Shown here one piece after another: positions 53,606 through 64,000 of a stretch of DNA of 64,000 nt. Position numbers and translations under genes: made by a program. A model generated the notes under the pieces. It searched no databases. It saw only the letters and a list, made by a program, of their open reading frames with translations, and had not been told where the DNA came from. Source of the stretch: Meghimatium bilineatum (taxonomy: Eukaryota > Mollusca > Gastropoda > Stylommatophora > Philomycidae). Numbering within the stretch: position 1 is the first letter of the stretch; each line of letters opens with the position of its first letter. The stretch covers positions 65,811,349-65,875,348 of the forward strand of contig CM067322.1 of the NCBI GenBank assembly GCA_034231615.1. The letters run 5' to 3'.

Positions 53606-54390
53606 CTGTGTAGCCACTTTATATCTGTCCCTGCTAGCATTTTTATTAGTTCTATAGGTATGCAGTCTATTCATGGTGCTTTGTTATTTGATGCATGTTT
53701 AACTGCGTCTTCAATTTCGGATTTCAAGATGTATAATTCTAGGTCTTCTTCTATTGTATTTAATGTTGTAATCGCGTCTCCTTCCTTTAGGTTTAATAGT
53801 TGATTGAAGTACTTTTTTTCCATCTATACATGATCTCTTGAGGCCTATGTAATGTGTTGCCGTGTTCACCGTTGATTATTTCTGTTGATTCGTGTCTTTT
53901 TACTTCTCATGTTTTGTACTTTCTTGTAGAACATCTTTGGTGCGATTTGTCTACCCTTGTTAAACATTTCTCCATATTCTTTGATGACTTAGTTTTCGCA
54001 AATTTGATTATTTTCTTGGTGTTAATCTTTGCAGTCTTGTATGCTAAGTAATCTTCGTGCATTTTGCTTGTTGCCCATTTCTTGTATTTTTGTTTTTTAT
54101 CTTTCGTTGCGCTCTTTACCTCTTCTGTCCACCAAACTGATATTTTTGGTTTCGTATCTTTATGGTTTTTATATCCGCATATATTTCCTGCTGTTTGAAT
54201 GATGACATTTTTGAAATATTTCCATTCTTCTTCTATGTGCTGGGTGTTTTCTGGTAACTGCGAATTCTTTGTTAACTTCCTGGATGTATTTTTCGCACAT
54301 GTTTAGTTCTTCCAATTTCTGTATATTTAGTTGTCTTTGGTACTTTGTGCTTTTCTTGTGCTTGTTATTTTTTGCTCAGTTTGGTTTAAC
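53606..54390 (-). mobile_element. family A LINE, 5' segment (part 3 of 3): linker
   Basis: The minus strand reads KDTKPKISVWWTEEVKSATK (the WWxEEVK motif), KMHEDYLAYKTAKINTKKII, then NLKEGDAITTLNTIEEDLEL and NNKAPWIDCIPIELIKMLAG (the KAPGxDxIPxELIK motif). This is the standard linker before the reverse transcriptase and continues across copy B into 52508. Confidence 0.8.
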
Positions 54391-54394
54391 TGTT

Positions 54395-54555
54395 GTGGAC
54401 ACAGTAGTGCTCAGCCCCTTCTCTAAACAGTAGCACACATCCCCCTCGCTAAACAGTAGTACACAGCCCCTCTCTCTACACAGTAGCACACATCCCTCTC
54501 TCTACACAGTGGTACACATCCCCCTCTTTATGCAGTAGCACAACTCCCTCTCTCT
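54395..54555 (+). repeat. degenerate tandem repeat, about 24-26-bp unit, six copies
   Basis: ACAGTAGCACACATCCC alternates with CTCTCTCTACAC or CTCGCTAAAC. Confidence 0.85.
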
Positions 54556-54559
54556 TTGT

Positions 54560-55300
54560 GTGTTCGTCCATCACAAGTCATGATGACTATTCGTGACATC
54601 CACATTTGAACATTCAGTTAGAATTATGCCCTTGATTATGAGTTCGTAAATGGTTAATAAGCCATATTCAAGCTAAAATATCCTTGGACAGTTCGGATAT
54701 GGAATGGCCACTGTAGATGGATTTTGTTCTATCCGTGACATTTTTGCTACTCTCCGCTGTTGAGTTACTGCATTTCTCATCTTTTCACAAAATGATGCGC
54801 TCTTTTTTTACTGTATAGCGCCATGTAGGTATATTTTCTGCAAGTTCTTCCCATGTATATTGGTCTATTTCAAAGGCTTTCAGTGAGGTCTTTCAGTGAA
54901 GTCCTTGTAACGTTTCTTGTGGCCACTATGAGATCGTGTACGCTTCCCTAGCTCACCATAGAGGATTATCTTTGACAGTATCTTTAGCATACGTACCAAA
55001 TGACCTACCCTCAGAATATGTGTCTACATCAGGATAGTGTCAATGCTAGGGATACCAGATCTGTCAAATACAGTGGTATCTGGAATCTTGTCTTACCATC
55101 TGATGTTCATAAATTTTCTGAGACAAGTCACTCTCTCTAAACAGTTGCAAACACCGCTGAGAATAACATTTATAGCACTTAAGTATTTTCAAGCGATAAT
55201 CCCCAATCAACTTCAAAAAAATGTCCTTTATAAACAAGGCATCACAGCCTGTTATCGAACACTCATAATCTTCAAGATCTGCTAGGGGAAACTGATCATA
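54560..55300 (-). mobile_element. LINE 3' end with Zn-finger-like tail (family J)
   Basis: The minus strand in broken frames reads MVRQDSRYHC (usual WQDKIPDTxV), then VHDLIVATRNVTRTSLKDLT (usual GRPKxRYKDVxKxxLK), RPIYMGRTCRKYTYMALYSK, KKRAHH and finally YPNCPRIF followed by LEYGLLTIYELI, a remnant of the CPxCxRxFRxxIGLxxHxRTH finger that ends one LINE group. Heavily decayed. Confidence 0.6.
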
Positions 55301-55465
55301 CTTGGACATGTCAGGTGTATATTAATATCGATTCATAATCGATAGCTAATAACCAACTGGTATCTTAGTGTATGCATGCGTGTTTTTATATTTTGCTGAC
55401 TGCATACACGTATTAGTAGCTTATTATGTTCCTGTGTGTATTAATATCATATGAAAGCAGATGTG

Positions 55466-55565
55466 TTATGCCGAATGGCGCAGTTATCACAGTCAAACAG
55501 TAAACTATAACACAACGCATTCCATTCACTAGACTACATTCTGCTAATCTGCAGGAGTTTGAGAC
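55466..55565 (+). mobile_element. S1-related repeat, partial
   Basis: GCCGAATGGCGCAGTTATC...AACACAACGCATTCCATTC...CAGGAGTTTGAGACG follows the S1 order. Confidence 0.5.
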
Positions 55566-55574
55566 GTATCATAT

Positions 55575-55905
55575 TGCACACCTGTGTGTGTTAGTATCAG
55601 TTTGAACACCTGCTTATATTAATATCATATTGCACACATGCTTATATTAATATCACATTGCACACCTGCTTATATTAATATCATATTGCACACCTGCTTA
55701 TATTAATATCATATTGCACACCTGCTTATATTAATATCATATTTCACACATGCTTATATTAATATCACATTGCACACCAGCTTATATTAATATCATATTG
55801 CACACCTGCTTATATTAATATCATATTTCATACCTGCTTATATTAATATAATATTTCACACCTGTTTATATTAATCGCATATACACACCTGCTTATGTTT
55901 TTCAT
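55575..55905 (+). repeat. minisatellite, 33-34-bp unit, about 9 copies
   Basis: The unit is CACACCTGCTTATATTAATA followed by TCATATTG. Edge copies drift into a looser repeat that continues to about 56040. Confidence 0.93.
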
Positions 55906-56039
55906 ATTGCACACGTTTATATCAACATTGTATTGTAAACCTGTTTTATTGATATCGTATTGCATACCTGTGCTTATTAGTATGTTGTTGCACACTTGTG
56001 CATTGATGTCATATTGCACAACTGTGTGTATGCGTGGTA

Positions 56040-56985
56040 TTACATTCATGCGTGTATTAGTTCTATCAGTATGTTCAAGTTTCGTGCATTAGTTGTATCA
56101 GTATGTTCAAGTTTCGTGCATTAGTTGTATCAGTATGTTCAAGTTTCGCTCGTTAGTTGTATCAGTATGTTCAAGTTTCGTGCATTAGTTGTACAAATAT
56201 GTTCAAGATTCGTTCAGTAGTCGTATCAGTATGTTCACTTTTCATGCATTAGTTGTATCAGTATGTTCAAGTTTCGCTCGTTAGTTGTATCAGTATGTTC
56301 AAGTTTCGTGCAGTAGTTGTATCAGTATGTTCAAGATTCGTTCAGTAGTCGTATCAGTATGTTCACTCTTCATGCATTAGTTGTATCAGTATGTTCACAT
56401 TTCGCTCGTTAGTTGTATCAGTATGTTCAAGTTTCGTGCAGTAGTTGTATCAGTATGTTCAAGATTCGTTCATTAGTTGTATCAGTATGTTCAAGATTCG
56501 TTCATTAGTTGTATCAGTATGTTCAAGTTTCGTGCAGTAGTTGTATCAGTATGTTCAAGATTCGTTCAGTAGTCGTATCAGTATGTTCACTTTTCATGCA
56601 TTAGTTGTATCAGTATGTTCACTTTTCATGCATTAGTTGTATCAGTATGTTCAAATTTCGCTCGTTAGTTGTATCAGTATGTTCAAGTTTCGTGCAGTAG
56701 TTGTATCAGTATGTTCAAGATTCGTTCATTAGTTGTATCAGTATGTTCAAGATTCGTTCATTAGTTGTATCAGTATGTTCAAGTTTCGTGCAGTAGTTGT
56801 ATCAGTATGTTCAAGATTCGTTCAGTAGTCGTATCAGTATGTTCACTTTTCATGCATTAGTTGTATCAGTATGTTCAAGTTTCGTGCATTAGTTGTATCA
56901 GTATGTTCAAGTTTCATATATTAGTTGAATCAGTATGTTCAAGTTCCATATATTAATTGTATCAACATATTCAAGCTTCGTGTAA
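56040..56985 (+). repeat. minisatellite, 32-bp unit, about 29 copies, higher-order structure
   Basis: The unit is TTAGTTGTATCAGTATGTTC followed by AAGTTTCGTGCA. Subtypes end in TTTCGTGCA, ATTCGTTCA, TTTTCATGCA or TTTCGCTCG and recur in the same order several times (for example 56430-56630 and 56690-56870). The array ends about 80 bp before the next exon. Confidence 0.95.
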
Positions 56986-57067
56986 AAGATTATATTTTCT
57001 TATAGAGTAAATATTAATATAAATGTTCAAGCAAAAAACTATCTCTTGTATACTCCCACTTCACTAG

Positions 57068-57118
57068 GTTGTGACAAAGTTCCCGATTTCAAGGGACAAC
57101 AATGCGAACCATATAGAG
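57068..57118 (+). CDS. two-cysteine inter-domain exon (anosmin-1-like)
   Basis: The acceptor TACTCCCACTTCACTAG| and donor TATAGAG|GTACGA bound 51 nt, phase 1 to 1. Joined to its neighbours it reads SCDKVPDFKGQQCEPYR. It lies between two FN3 domains and carries a likely disulfide pair 9 residues apart. Human anosmin-1 also has a short Cys-bounded linker between FN3 domains (from memory), a point in favour of that assignment. Short exon; support comes from phase fit and splice sites. Confidence 0.6.
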
Positions 57119-57254
57119 GTACGAAGCACATATTTTAAGCAAGAACTGTTCAAGGAACGTAATTTAGAATTTTTAAAGAAATGTTGTTTTTTTCAACAAG
57201 TGGGCATTCTTCTATTTATAATGTGAAAAAACGCCCATGTGCAACCGGGCGACA

Positions 57255-57835
57255 TTGCATCTTTTGTCTTATATGGAAGACTCCTTGGTGACGGGGAATG
57301 CTAGATGTGATATCACTGCGGATGTGACAGACTCCTAGGTGACGGGGAATGCTAGATGTGATATCACTGCGGATGTGACAAACTCCTAGGTGACGGGGAA
57401 TGCTAGATGTGATATCACTGCGGATGTGACAGACTCCTAGGTGACGGGGAATGCTAGATGTGATATCACTGCGGATGTGACAAACTCCTAGGTGACGGGG
57501 AATGCTAGATGTGATATCACTGCGGATGTGACAGACTCCTAGGTGACAAGGAATGCTAGATGTGCTATCACTGCGGATGTGACAGACTCCTAGGTGACGG
57601 GGAATGCTAGATGTGCTATCACTGCGGATGTGACAGACTCCTAGGTGACGGGGAATGCTAGATGTGCTATCACTGCGGATGTGACAGACTCCTAGGTGAC
57701 AAGGAATGCTAGATGTGCTATCACTGCGGATGTAACAGACTCCTAGGTGACAAGGAATGCTAGATGTGCTATCACTGCGGATGTGACAGACTCCTAGGTG
57801 ACAAGGAATGCTAGATGTGCTATCACTGCGGATGG
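57255..57835 (+). repeat. minisatellite, 51-bp unit, about 11 copies
   Basis: The unit is GACAGACTCCTAGGTGAC, then GGGGAATGCTAGATGTG, then ATATCACTGCGGATGT. Two blocks are distinguishable: the left one (GTGATATCAC, ACGGGG) and the right one (GTGCTATCAC, ACAAGG). A diverged single relative lies at 4155-4240. Confidence 0.95.
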
Positions 57836-58104
57836 GTCAATAAATCTGAAAAAATGTTAAGTTAGTACACCCAGAAGTGTGTGCTGTGCTAATGGCAGAG
57901 TGTGGCAATCCTGGGATACTGGCGCACTTTATGCCTCCCTTTGATAACTAAGAATATGCATGCATAAACCACGCGTACACATATATCATCCATGTATTTT
58001 CACCTTATTAAGTCCAGGTGTCGTCTCAGTTACACAGCTGAGAAGCACCTGTGCTTTTATCAGAATGGCTATGAGCTATCAAGAGCTACCTGCTCCCAGC
58101 TAAT

Positions 58105-58265
58105 GGGATGATTTAATCATAATCTATCATCCATTATCCATTACTCATCATTCATCACCATCATCGTTATCATCATCCCGTCATCATCATCATGATCAAT
58201 CATAATCAATAATTATCCATCGTCATCCACTGTCATCCACCCTCATCATCGTCATCATTGTCATC
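58105..58265. repeat. ATC/CAT-rich simple sequence
   Basis: Irregular runs of CATCATCAT, ATCCATTA and TCATCATC. The open frame on the minus strand here is low-complexity. Confidence 0.85.
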
Positions 58266-58409
58266 ATCAATTGGAAAAAAAACCAACACATTATGATTAT
58301 ATTGATCTGTACATGGGAAATCCTCTCCTATTACTATCTTAAGTAGAACAATCAATAATTTAATATGTAATTGAGTTTCATCAGTCGCTAGAACTAAATA
58401 TATCAGTAT

Positions 58410-58935
58410 TATCACTACCGAAGAAGCCCATGTTGAGGATTGTACAGAATACAGCACAATAAGTTGGATGGGCCACATAAGCAAAATACTACTGAAAATA
58501 ATAAATGAAAGAATTAATAACAAGATGAATATCAAAGTCGGTGAAGAACAATTTGGTTTTAGGGGAGGCAAAAAAACGGAAAGGCAATACTTAGTATCAG
58601 TCTATTAGTGGATAATTATGTGCATGTGCTTCATTGATTATAGTAAGACCGTCAACAGAGTCCAACATGAATATTTTAATTCAATGCCCCAAGAAATAGG
58701 CTTAGTTAGAAATGAGATAAGACTTATTAAAATGTATATTGAAAACTGCACCAATACGATACGAGAGTAGCTACTTAACGATACATTAAAATAAAAAGAT
58801 TAAGACAAGGATGCATTTTATCACCCAGATTATTTAACATTTAAACAGAAACATTTTTTTAAACAAATAGATGGAACACAATGGCCTATGATCAGTGGGA
58901 AAATAATATATAACCTGTGATATCAGATGGTACAG
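58410..58935 (+). mobile_element. family C-like LINE reverse transcriptase, left part
   Basis: The plus strand reads WMGHISKILLKIINERINNK, VGEEQFGFRGGKKT, MCFIDYSKTVNRVQHEYFNS (motif A with Asp to Asn), QEIGLVRNEIRLIKMYIENC and NPVISDGTVLF (a destroyed YADD box). It breaks off at the inserted family F LINE and resumes at 60440. Confidence 0.7.
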
Positions 58936-58939
58936 TCCT

Positions 58940-60435
58940 TTTCAATCAGTCAATCAATAAACTCGTAACCCTTCAGGATCGTAGGGGTACCACATTGGAT
59001 GCTTCAACATACAGAGTCCTCTAGCAAATTCTATCCTCAGCGATGCGGATGTGGAAATATATATCTTGTTGTCCATTTCTTGATGTTGTCTGTCCATGCC
59101 TTTATTTGTCCTCCTCTGCTTCTTCCTCCTTCGACAGTTCTCTGCAGTATTGTTTTTGACAAGGAATCATGTCTACATACATGTCCAAACCATGCTACTT
59201 TTCGTCGTTTCGCTATTGAAAGCAATGGCTCTTGAACACCTGCATACATCTCTACTTTGTTTCTTACGTGCAAATTGGTCTAATGTTCCCTATAGGGAAT
59301 TCGTAGAATTCGTCTGTAGCATTTGTACTCGAAAGCTTGTAATCGTCTCTCCATGTCCGTAGTGAGTGTCCAATTTTCACAACCATACAGCACAACAGAA
59401 TGCAAGAGCGACTTGTGCAGCTTCACGTTTCACTCCAACACTGATGTTGCTTTTCCAAATCACCGTTAGCCTTGACAAGGACGCTAGAGCCATCTCCAGC
59501 CTTATTTTTAGTTCTGCTTTGCATTTTCCATCGCTGCATATACTGGATCCGAGGTATTTGAAGGTATTCACCACATCAAGCTTGTGTCCATTCATCATGA
59601 TGTTAGTCTGGTTTTCTGTGTCTCTGCTGTTAACCAAGATTTTGCTCTTTTCTGTATTGATTTCCATTCCATACTTGCTGGTAATTTTTTCCAACTTTTC
59701 TGTTAACTCTTGCAATGCTAGTTCTGGCCCAGCTATACGATCAATATCATCAGCGTAACGCAAGTTGCAAATAGGGCGTCATCCGATCGATTGTACGCGT
59801 TGTAATCATGTAATGTTTCCTGTATGATGTGCTCAAGGTATATGTTGAAAAGTATTGGAGACATTTAGCATCCTTGTCGAGCTCCCACATTTGTTTTGAA
59901 GAACTCTCCAATTATATTGTTTGACAAGACAGCACTATATGCATTTTTGTACAGCGCTTCCATAATGTCTATGATTGTGTTGTCAAAATTAAATTGTCTT
60001 AGTATATGCCACGGACCATCATGCCCCACACGGTCAAAGGCCTTTGTAAAGTCGATGAAATTGTGGTATAGATCACGTTGGTGCTGAATATGTTTTTCAA
60101 TCAATGTTCGGATGTTAAATATTTGTTCAACAGTGCTTCTGTTTGCTCTGAAGTCAGCTTGTTCTGCAATTATTTCTTCCGACTTTTGCTTTATTCTGTT
60201 CAGCAATATTTTGAGCATCACTTTACTGGGGTGCGTTATAAGGCTAATTGTTCTGTAATTCGTGCACACTTTCAAATTTCCATTCTTGGAAATTGGTATT
60301 ATTAGCGATTGTGTCCATCAAGCAGGCCATTGTTTTGTGCTCCATATATTCTGACAAATTTTGGTCATACTATTTACCACATTAATCCCCCGTATTTCAA
60401 GAGTTCTGCTGGGATGTTGTCTACACCAGGTGACT
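58940..60435 (-). mobile_element. RTE-like LINE (family F), RT to 3' end, inserted in a family C-like LINE
   Basis: The minus strand from 60275 reads LLNRIKQKSEEIIAEQADFR, ANRSTVEQIFNIRTLIEKHI, NFIDFTKAFDRVGHDGPWHI (motif A), FFKTNVGARQGC (motif B), then MRYADDIDRIAGPELALQEL (YADD), MEINTEKSKILVNSRD, NTFKYLGSSICSDGKCKAEL and the tail VAWFGHVCRHDSLSKTILQR, EGGRSRGGQIKAWTDNIKKW. A TCAATCAATCAATAA-like tail lies at the left end. A stop after motif B and frameshifts near 59770 and 59370 inactivate it. Confidence 0.85.
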
Positions 60436-60439
60436 TCTC

Positions 60440-60800
60440 TCTTAGCAGAAAGTGAACAGGGGCTACAAAGACGAATAGATTAAAGTTTAAATTATATTTT
60501 TTTAAAGTTTAATTTTATAGATTAATGATTAAGATGAAAAATCAAGTAGAAAATATACACTAAATATTAATACACTTAAAACAAAAACCATGATAGTCTG
60601 AAATACTAAAGATGTGTGAACACTAAACACAGAAATACATGGAGATATACTGTAGCAAGTACATAACTATCTGTATTTTCACAATCACTTAATCACAAAT
60701 GATGGTAGAAATGAAACAGAAGTTAATAGGACAATACGAATGACTAAAAGTACTTTCAATGACAAGAAACTAGTAATATCCACACAAATCACAAACTAAA
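60440..60800 (+). mobile_element. family C-like LINE, right part after the insertion
   Basis: The plus strand reads LAESEQGLQRRID, then INTLKTKTMIV, YFHNHLITNDGRNETEVNRT and MTKSTFNDKKLVISTQITN, the thumb region that follows the YADD box lost at 58935. This shows the family F element split one LINE. Confidence 0.65.
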
Positions 60801-60822
60801 AAAATGAGCATTATAAAATAGT

Positions 60823-61030
60823 ACATCATCATTATCATCATCATCATCAAGTGCCGTCTCCATAATGAAGGTTGGCTGAAACCGACCTCCAACATTCCCT
60901 GTCTCTTGTTTTGGTGGTGCACTCTGCTACACTATAGCCTGTCCAGCTCGTGATGTTACTCTCCCACTTTTATCTCTACCTACAGTATGCTCGCCTCCAC
61001 TCGACTTTACCCTCAATTAAAGTCTTCTAG
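60823..61030 (+). mobile_element. S2 repeat with (ATC)n head, second plus copy
   Basis: AAGTGCCGTCTCCATAATG, GAAGGTTGGCTG, TTGGTGGTGCACTCTGC and TTTACCCTCAA follow the order of 28108-28330. The next 390 bp show no recognisable feature. Confidence 0.6.
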
Positions 61031-61425
61031 AAGGTACTGTACCATAGATAGCTTTCTAAATATCAAGATGTTGTTGGTCCATTCCTTAATTTTGAGATGT
61101 ACGTGATAAGTTCCTAGTCTTTTCCATGGTAGCCAGCCAACATTCATTGTTACGCCCGGAACCTCTACATTAATTTATGGATCAGAAACAATCACGTGGA
61201 ATCAACAGATACTTAGTATAAACATTATATGTGGCCTAGTTTTGATTTTTACAGTATTGCATATCAATTGTGAGCCAGGAAGTTTTCCAGCATGATTTAC
61301 GATTCCAAAATAACACTAGTACATACGTTTCATTTTCACAACCTGGAGTAATAAGCCAGCAGACAATATGTATATATCTAGATTATGATTTGTTACCCCT
61401 CAACAACAGTATATCACACCAAACA

Positions 61426-62960
61426 TTAATTGATGTTATTCTCAACATTCATTATGTCACTCTCAACATTCATTATGTCACTCTCAACATTCATTACATC
61501 ACTCTCAACATTCATTATGTCACTCTCAACATTTATTATGTCACTATCAACATTCATTGTGTCACTCTCAACATTTATTATGTCAATCTCAACATTTATT
61601 ATGTCACTAACAACATTCATTATGTCACTCTCAACATTTATTATGTCAATCTCAACATTTATTATGTCACTATCAACATTCATTATGTAACTCTCAACAT
61701 TTATTATGTCAATCTCAACATTTATTATGTCACTATCAACATTCATTATGTCACTCTCAACATTTATTATGTCAATCTCAACATTTATTATGTCACTATC
61801 AACATTCATTATGTCACTCTCAACATTTATTATGTCAATCTCAACATTTATTATGTCACTATCAACATTCATTATGTCACTCTCAGCATTCATTATGTCA
61901 CTCTCAACATTCATCATGTGACGCTCAACATTCATCATGTCACTCTAAACATTCATCATGTCACTCTCAACATTCATTATGTCACTCTAAACATTTATTA
62001 TTTCACTCTCAACATTCATTATGTCACTCTCAACATTCATCATGTCACTCTCAACATTCATCATGTCACTCTCAACATTCATCATGTCACTCTCAACATT
62101 CATCATGTCACTCTCAACATTCATCATGTCACTCTCAACATTCATCATGTCACTCTCAACATTCAATGTCAACTCAGCATTCATCATGTCACTCTCAACA
62201 TTCATTATGTCACTCTTAACATTCATCATGTCACTCTCAACATTCATCATGTCACTCTCAACACTCATCATGTCACTCTCAACATTCATCATTTCACTCT
62301 CAACATTCATCATGTCACTCTCAACATTCAATGATGTCAACTCAGCATTCATCATGTCACTCTCAACATTCATCATGTCACTCTCAACATTCATCATGTC
62401 ACTCTAAACATTTATGATGTCACTCTCAACATTCATTATGTTACTCTCAACATTCATCATGTGACGCTAAACATTCATCATGTCACTCTCAACATTCATC
62501 ATGTCACTCTCAACATTCATCATGTCACTCTCAACATTCATCATGTCACTCTCAACATTCATCATGTCACTCTCAACATTCAATGATGTCACTCAACATG
62601 CATTATGACACTATCAAAATTCATTATGTCACTCTTAACATTCATTATGTCACTCAACATGCATTATGTCACTATCAAAATTCATTATGTCACTCTCAAC
62701 ATTTATTATGTCAATCTCAACATTTATTATGTCACTATCAACATTCATTATGTCACTCTCAGCATTCATTATGTCACTCTCAGCATTCATCATGTCACTC
62801 TTAACATTCATCATGTCACTCTCAACATTCATCATGTCACTCTCAACATTCGTCATGTCACTCTCAACATTCATTATGTCACTCTCAACATTCATTTTGT
62901 CACTCTCAACATTCATTTTGTAACTCTTAAATTCATTGATGTCACTCTCAATATTCATTG
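61426..62960 (+). repeat. 21-bp minisatellite, about 70 copies, partly in a 63-bp higher-order repeat
   Basis: The unit is TCAACATTCATTATGTCACTC. Between about 61560 and 61900 three variants (CATTCATT..CACTC, CATTTATT..CAATC, CATTTATT..CACTA) form a 63-bp block repeated about five times. Later copies mostly carry CATTCATC. Because 21 is divisible by three, open frames up to 354 codons arise on both strands. Looser copies continue to about 63400, just before the last exon. Confidence 0.97.
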
Positions 62961-63478
62961 ATAACATTTATAACATTCGTTGATGACAATTAAAACATTC
63001 AATTGATAACATTTGCAACATTTATGGATAATATTTACAATATTCATAGATATCCCTCGTAACATTCATTGAGGTCATTTACAACGTTAATTGATGTCAC
63101 ACGCAACATTCATTGATAACATTCACAACATTCATTATATCACTCTCAACATTTATTTTGTAACTCTCAAAATTCATTGATGTCACTCTCAACATTCATT
63201 GATAACATTCACAACATTCATTAACATTAGCCACAACATTCAATGATGTCCCTCGTAACATTCATTGATGTCATTCACAAAATGTATTGATGTCACTCAC
63301 AGGTTCATTAATATCCTCGTAAAAGTCATTGTCATTCACTATATTGATTGGTGTTATCTTCAATATTCATTGATTCGTTGATGTTATTCACAATATTCAT
63401 TGAGGACACTCGCCATATTATTTATAATTAAATTCAACATTCATTCATACAATACAACTGACCCTTTTATTTCCGCAG

Positions 63479-63690
63479 TGCTCTACCCAGGTCCAGTCAA
63501 TAACGTCAGATTGATTCTTGTCCCAAATGTGGACGGCCTTATAGGTTTAGTGTCATGGACACCCCCAAACCAGAAAGTACCACCCGTAGAGGTAGAATCA
63601 TATTACTTGTTCTGGGGTCTCATTGATGCCTACAGCACTGACCTCATCACGGATTTCACAAGTTTACTAGGTCAACTGATCGTTCCAGGA
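63479..63690 (+). CDS. FN3 domain 3, first-half exon (anosmin-1-like)
   Basis: The acceptor CCCTTTTATTTCCGCAG| and donor CCAGGA|GTGAGT bound 212 nt, phase 1 to 0, joined in frame to exon 57068-57118. It encodes LYPGPVNNVRLILVPNVDGL, then LVSWTPPNQKVPPVEVESYY and LFWGLIDAYS. PGPVNNVRL opens an FN3 domain, VSWTPP is strand C with the core Trp, and YYLFW is strand C', like the Y-V-F-W strand in anosmin-1 FN3 domains. The rest of the domain lies beyond 64000. The frame continues past the donor but loses FN3 character. Confidence 0.8.
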
Positions 63691-63774
63691 GTGAGTATTG
63701 ATGATTACAGATGTTACCAGTACAATGTTGTCTTTATTTAATATTCTCTCAGTGGCATTCAATATTGAAATATT

Positions 63775-64000
63775 TATCTATAAACCCATAACTGGTCAGG
63801 GTCATAGGGGTACTATAAGATGCATCAACACACAGATTCATCTAGCTATTTCTATCTTCAACGATGCGGACGAGTGGGAAAAAATCTCGACCTGTTCATT
63901 TCTTGCCGTTGTCTGTCCATGTTTGTCTTTGGCGTTTCCCTGCTTCTTCCACCTTAGACTATTCTGCAGTATCGTTTTTGACAAGGAATTATATCGGCAT
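63775..64000 (-). mobile_element. RTE-like LINE 3' end (family F), continues beyond the window
   Basis: The sequence aligns with 58960-59170 (AACCCATAACTGGTCAGGG, ATGCGGACGAGTGGG, CGTTTTTGACAAGGAATT). On the minus strand it would encode the same C-terminus and 3' UTR. Confidence 0.7.

Noticed and set aside
58233..58571. 112-codon minus-strand frame
   Set aside because: It covers ATC-rich simple sequence and the antisense of a LINE reverse transcriptase fragment.
61270..62334. 354-codon plus-strand open frame with NIHYVTL repeats
   Set aside because: It is produced by a 21-bp minisatellite. All frames and the reverse strand show similar open repeats, and there is no non-repetitive domain.

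Overview
This window is eukaryotic, AT-rich, repeat-dense invertebrate DNA. Small exons with GT/AG borders are scattered through introns of 3.6-7.6 kb, the intergenic DNA consists largely of decayed non-LTR retrotransposons (LINEs), tRNA-derived SINEs, hAT-type MITEs and many minisatellites, and no bacterial gene organisation is present. The LINE mixture (RNase H-bearing LINEs, RTE-like LINEs, LINEs ending in WHGT or in a Zn-finger-like tail) is what I would expect from a lophotrochozoan, most likely a gastropod mollusc. That placement is inference.

Host genes. Positions 2-109 (+) read as the last exon of an upstream gene: a hydrophobic membrane segment, a short basic tail and a stop, followed by a 3' UTR with AATAAA at 557-562. 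The main gene, also on +, is a secreted protein with fibronectin type III (FN3) domains. Its likely first exon (10503-10649) encodes a signal peptide and two cysteines. Eight further exons follow: 25106-25253, 29293-29413, 33050-33157, 40638-40762, 44914-44994, 49420-49486, 57068-57118 and 63479-63690. Their splice phases chain without a break (0/1/1/0/0/1/1/0), and together they encode two complete FN3 domains, a two-cysteine linker and the start of a third. Domain sequence and order resemble anosmin-1 (ANOS1/KAL1), so I call it an anosmin-1-like candidate. The gene runs off the right edge, and the exon or exons between the signal-peptide exon and the first FN3 exon were not found. One orphan exon-like segment on the minus strand (6753-6992) may belong to another gene.

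Repeats. 1-10.5 kb: decayed LINE pieces, then a quiet stretch. 11-25 kb: LINEs, SINEs, a 26-27-bp minisatellite and the best-preserved LINE reverse transcriptase (20000-21292). 25-37 kb: FN3 exons among nested LINEs, an hAT MITE, a large inverted pair of minisatellites flanked by SINEs (29.6-32.1 kb), and a roughly 40-copy 52-bp array that starts on the 5' splice site of exon 33050-33157. 37-44 kb: two inverted RNase H LINE copies and a 1.1-kb retroposon. 45-57 kb: a second donor-containing array, another MITE, and a nest of insertions with three recognisable layers (50.4-54.4 kb) including the second copy of the 1.1-kb retroposon. 57-64 kb: further arrays, an RTE-like LINE and the last FN3 exon.

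Target-site duplications could be read directly for eight insertions, so the order of several events can be reconstructed. No rRNA gene, functional tRNA gene, CRISPR array or operon is present.
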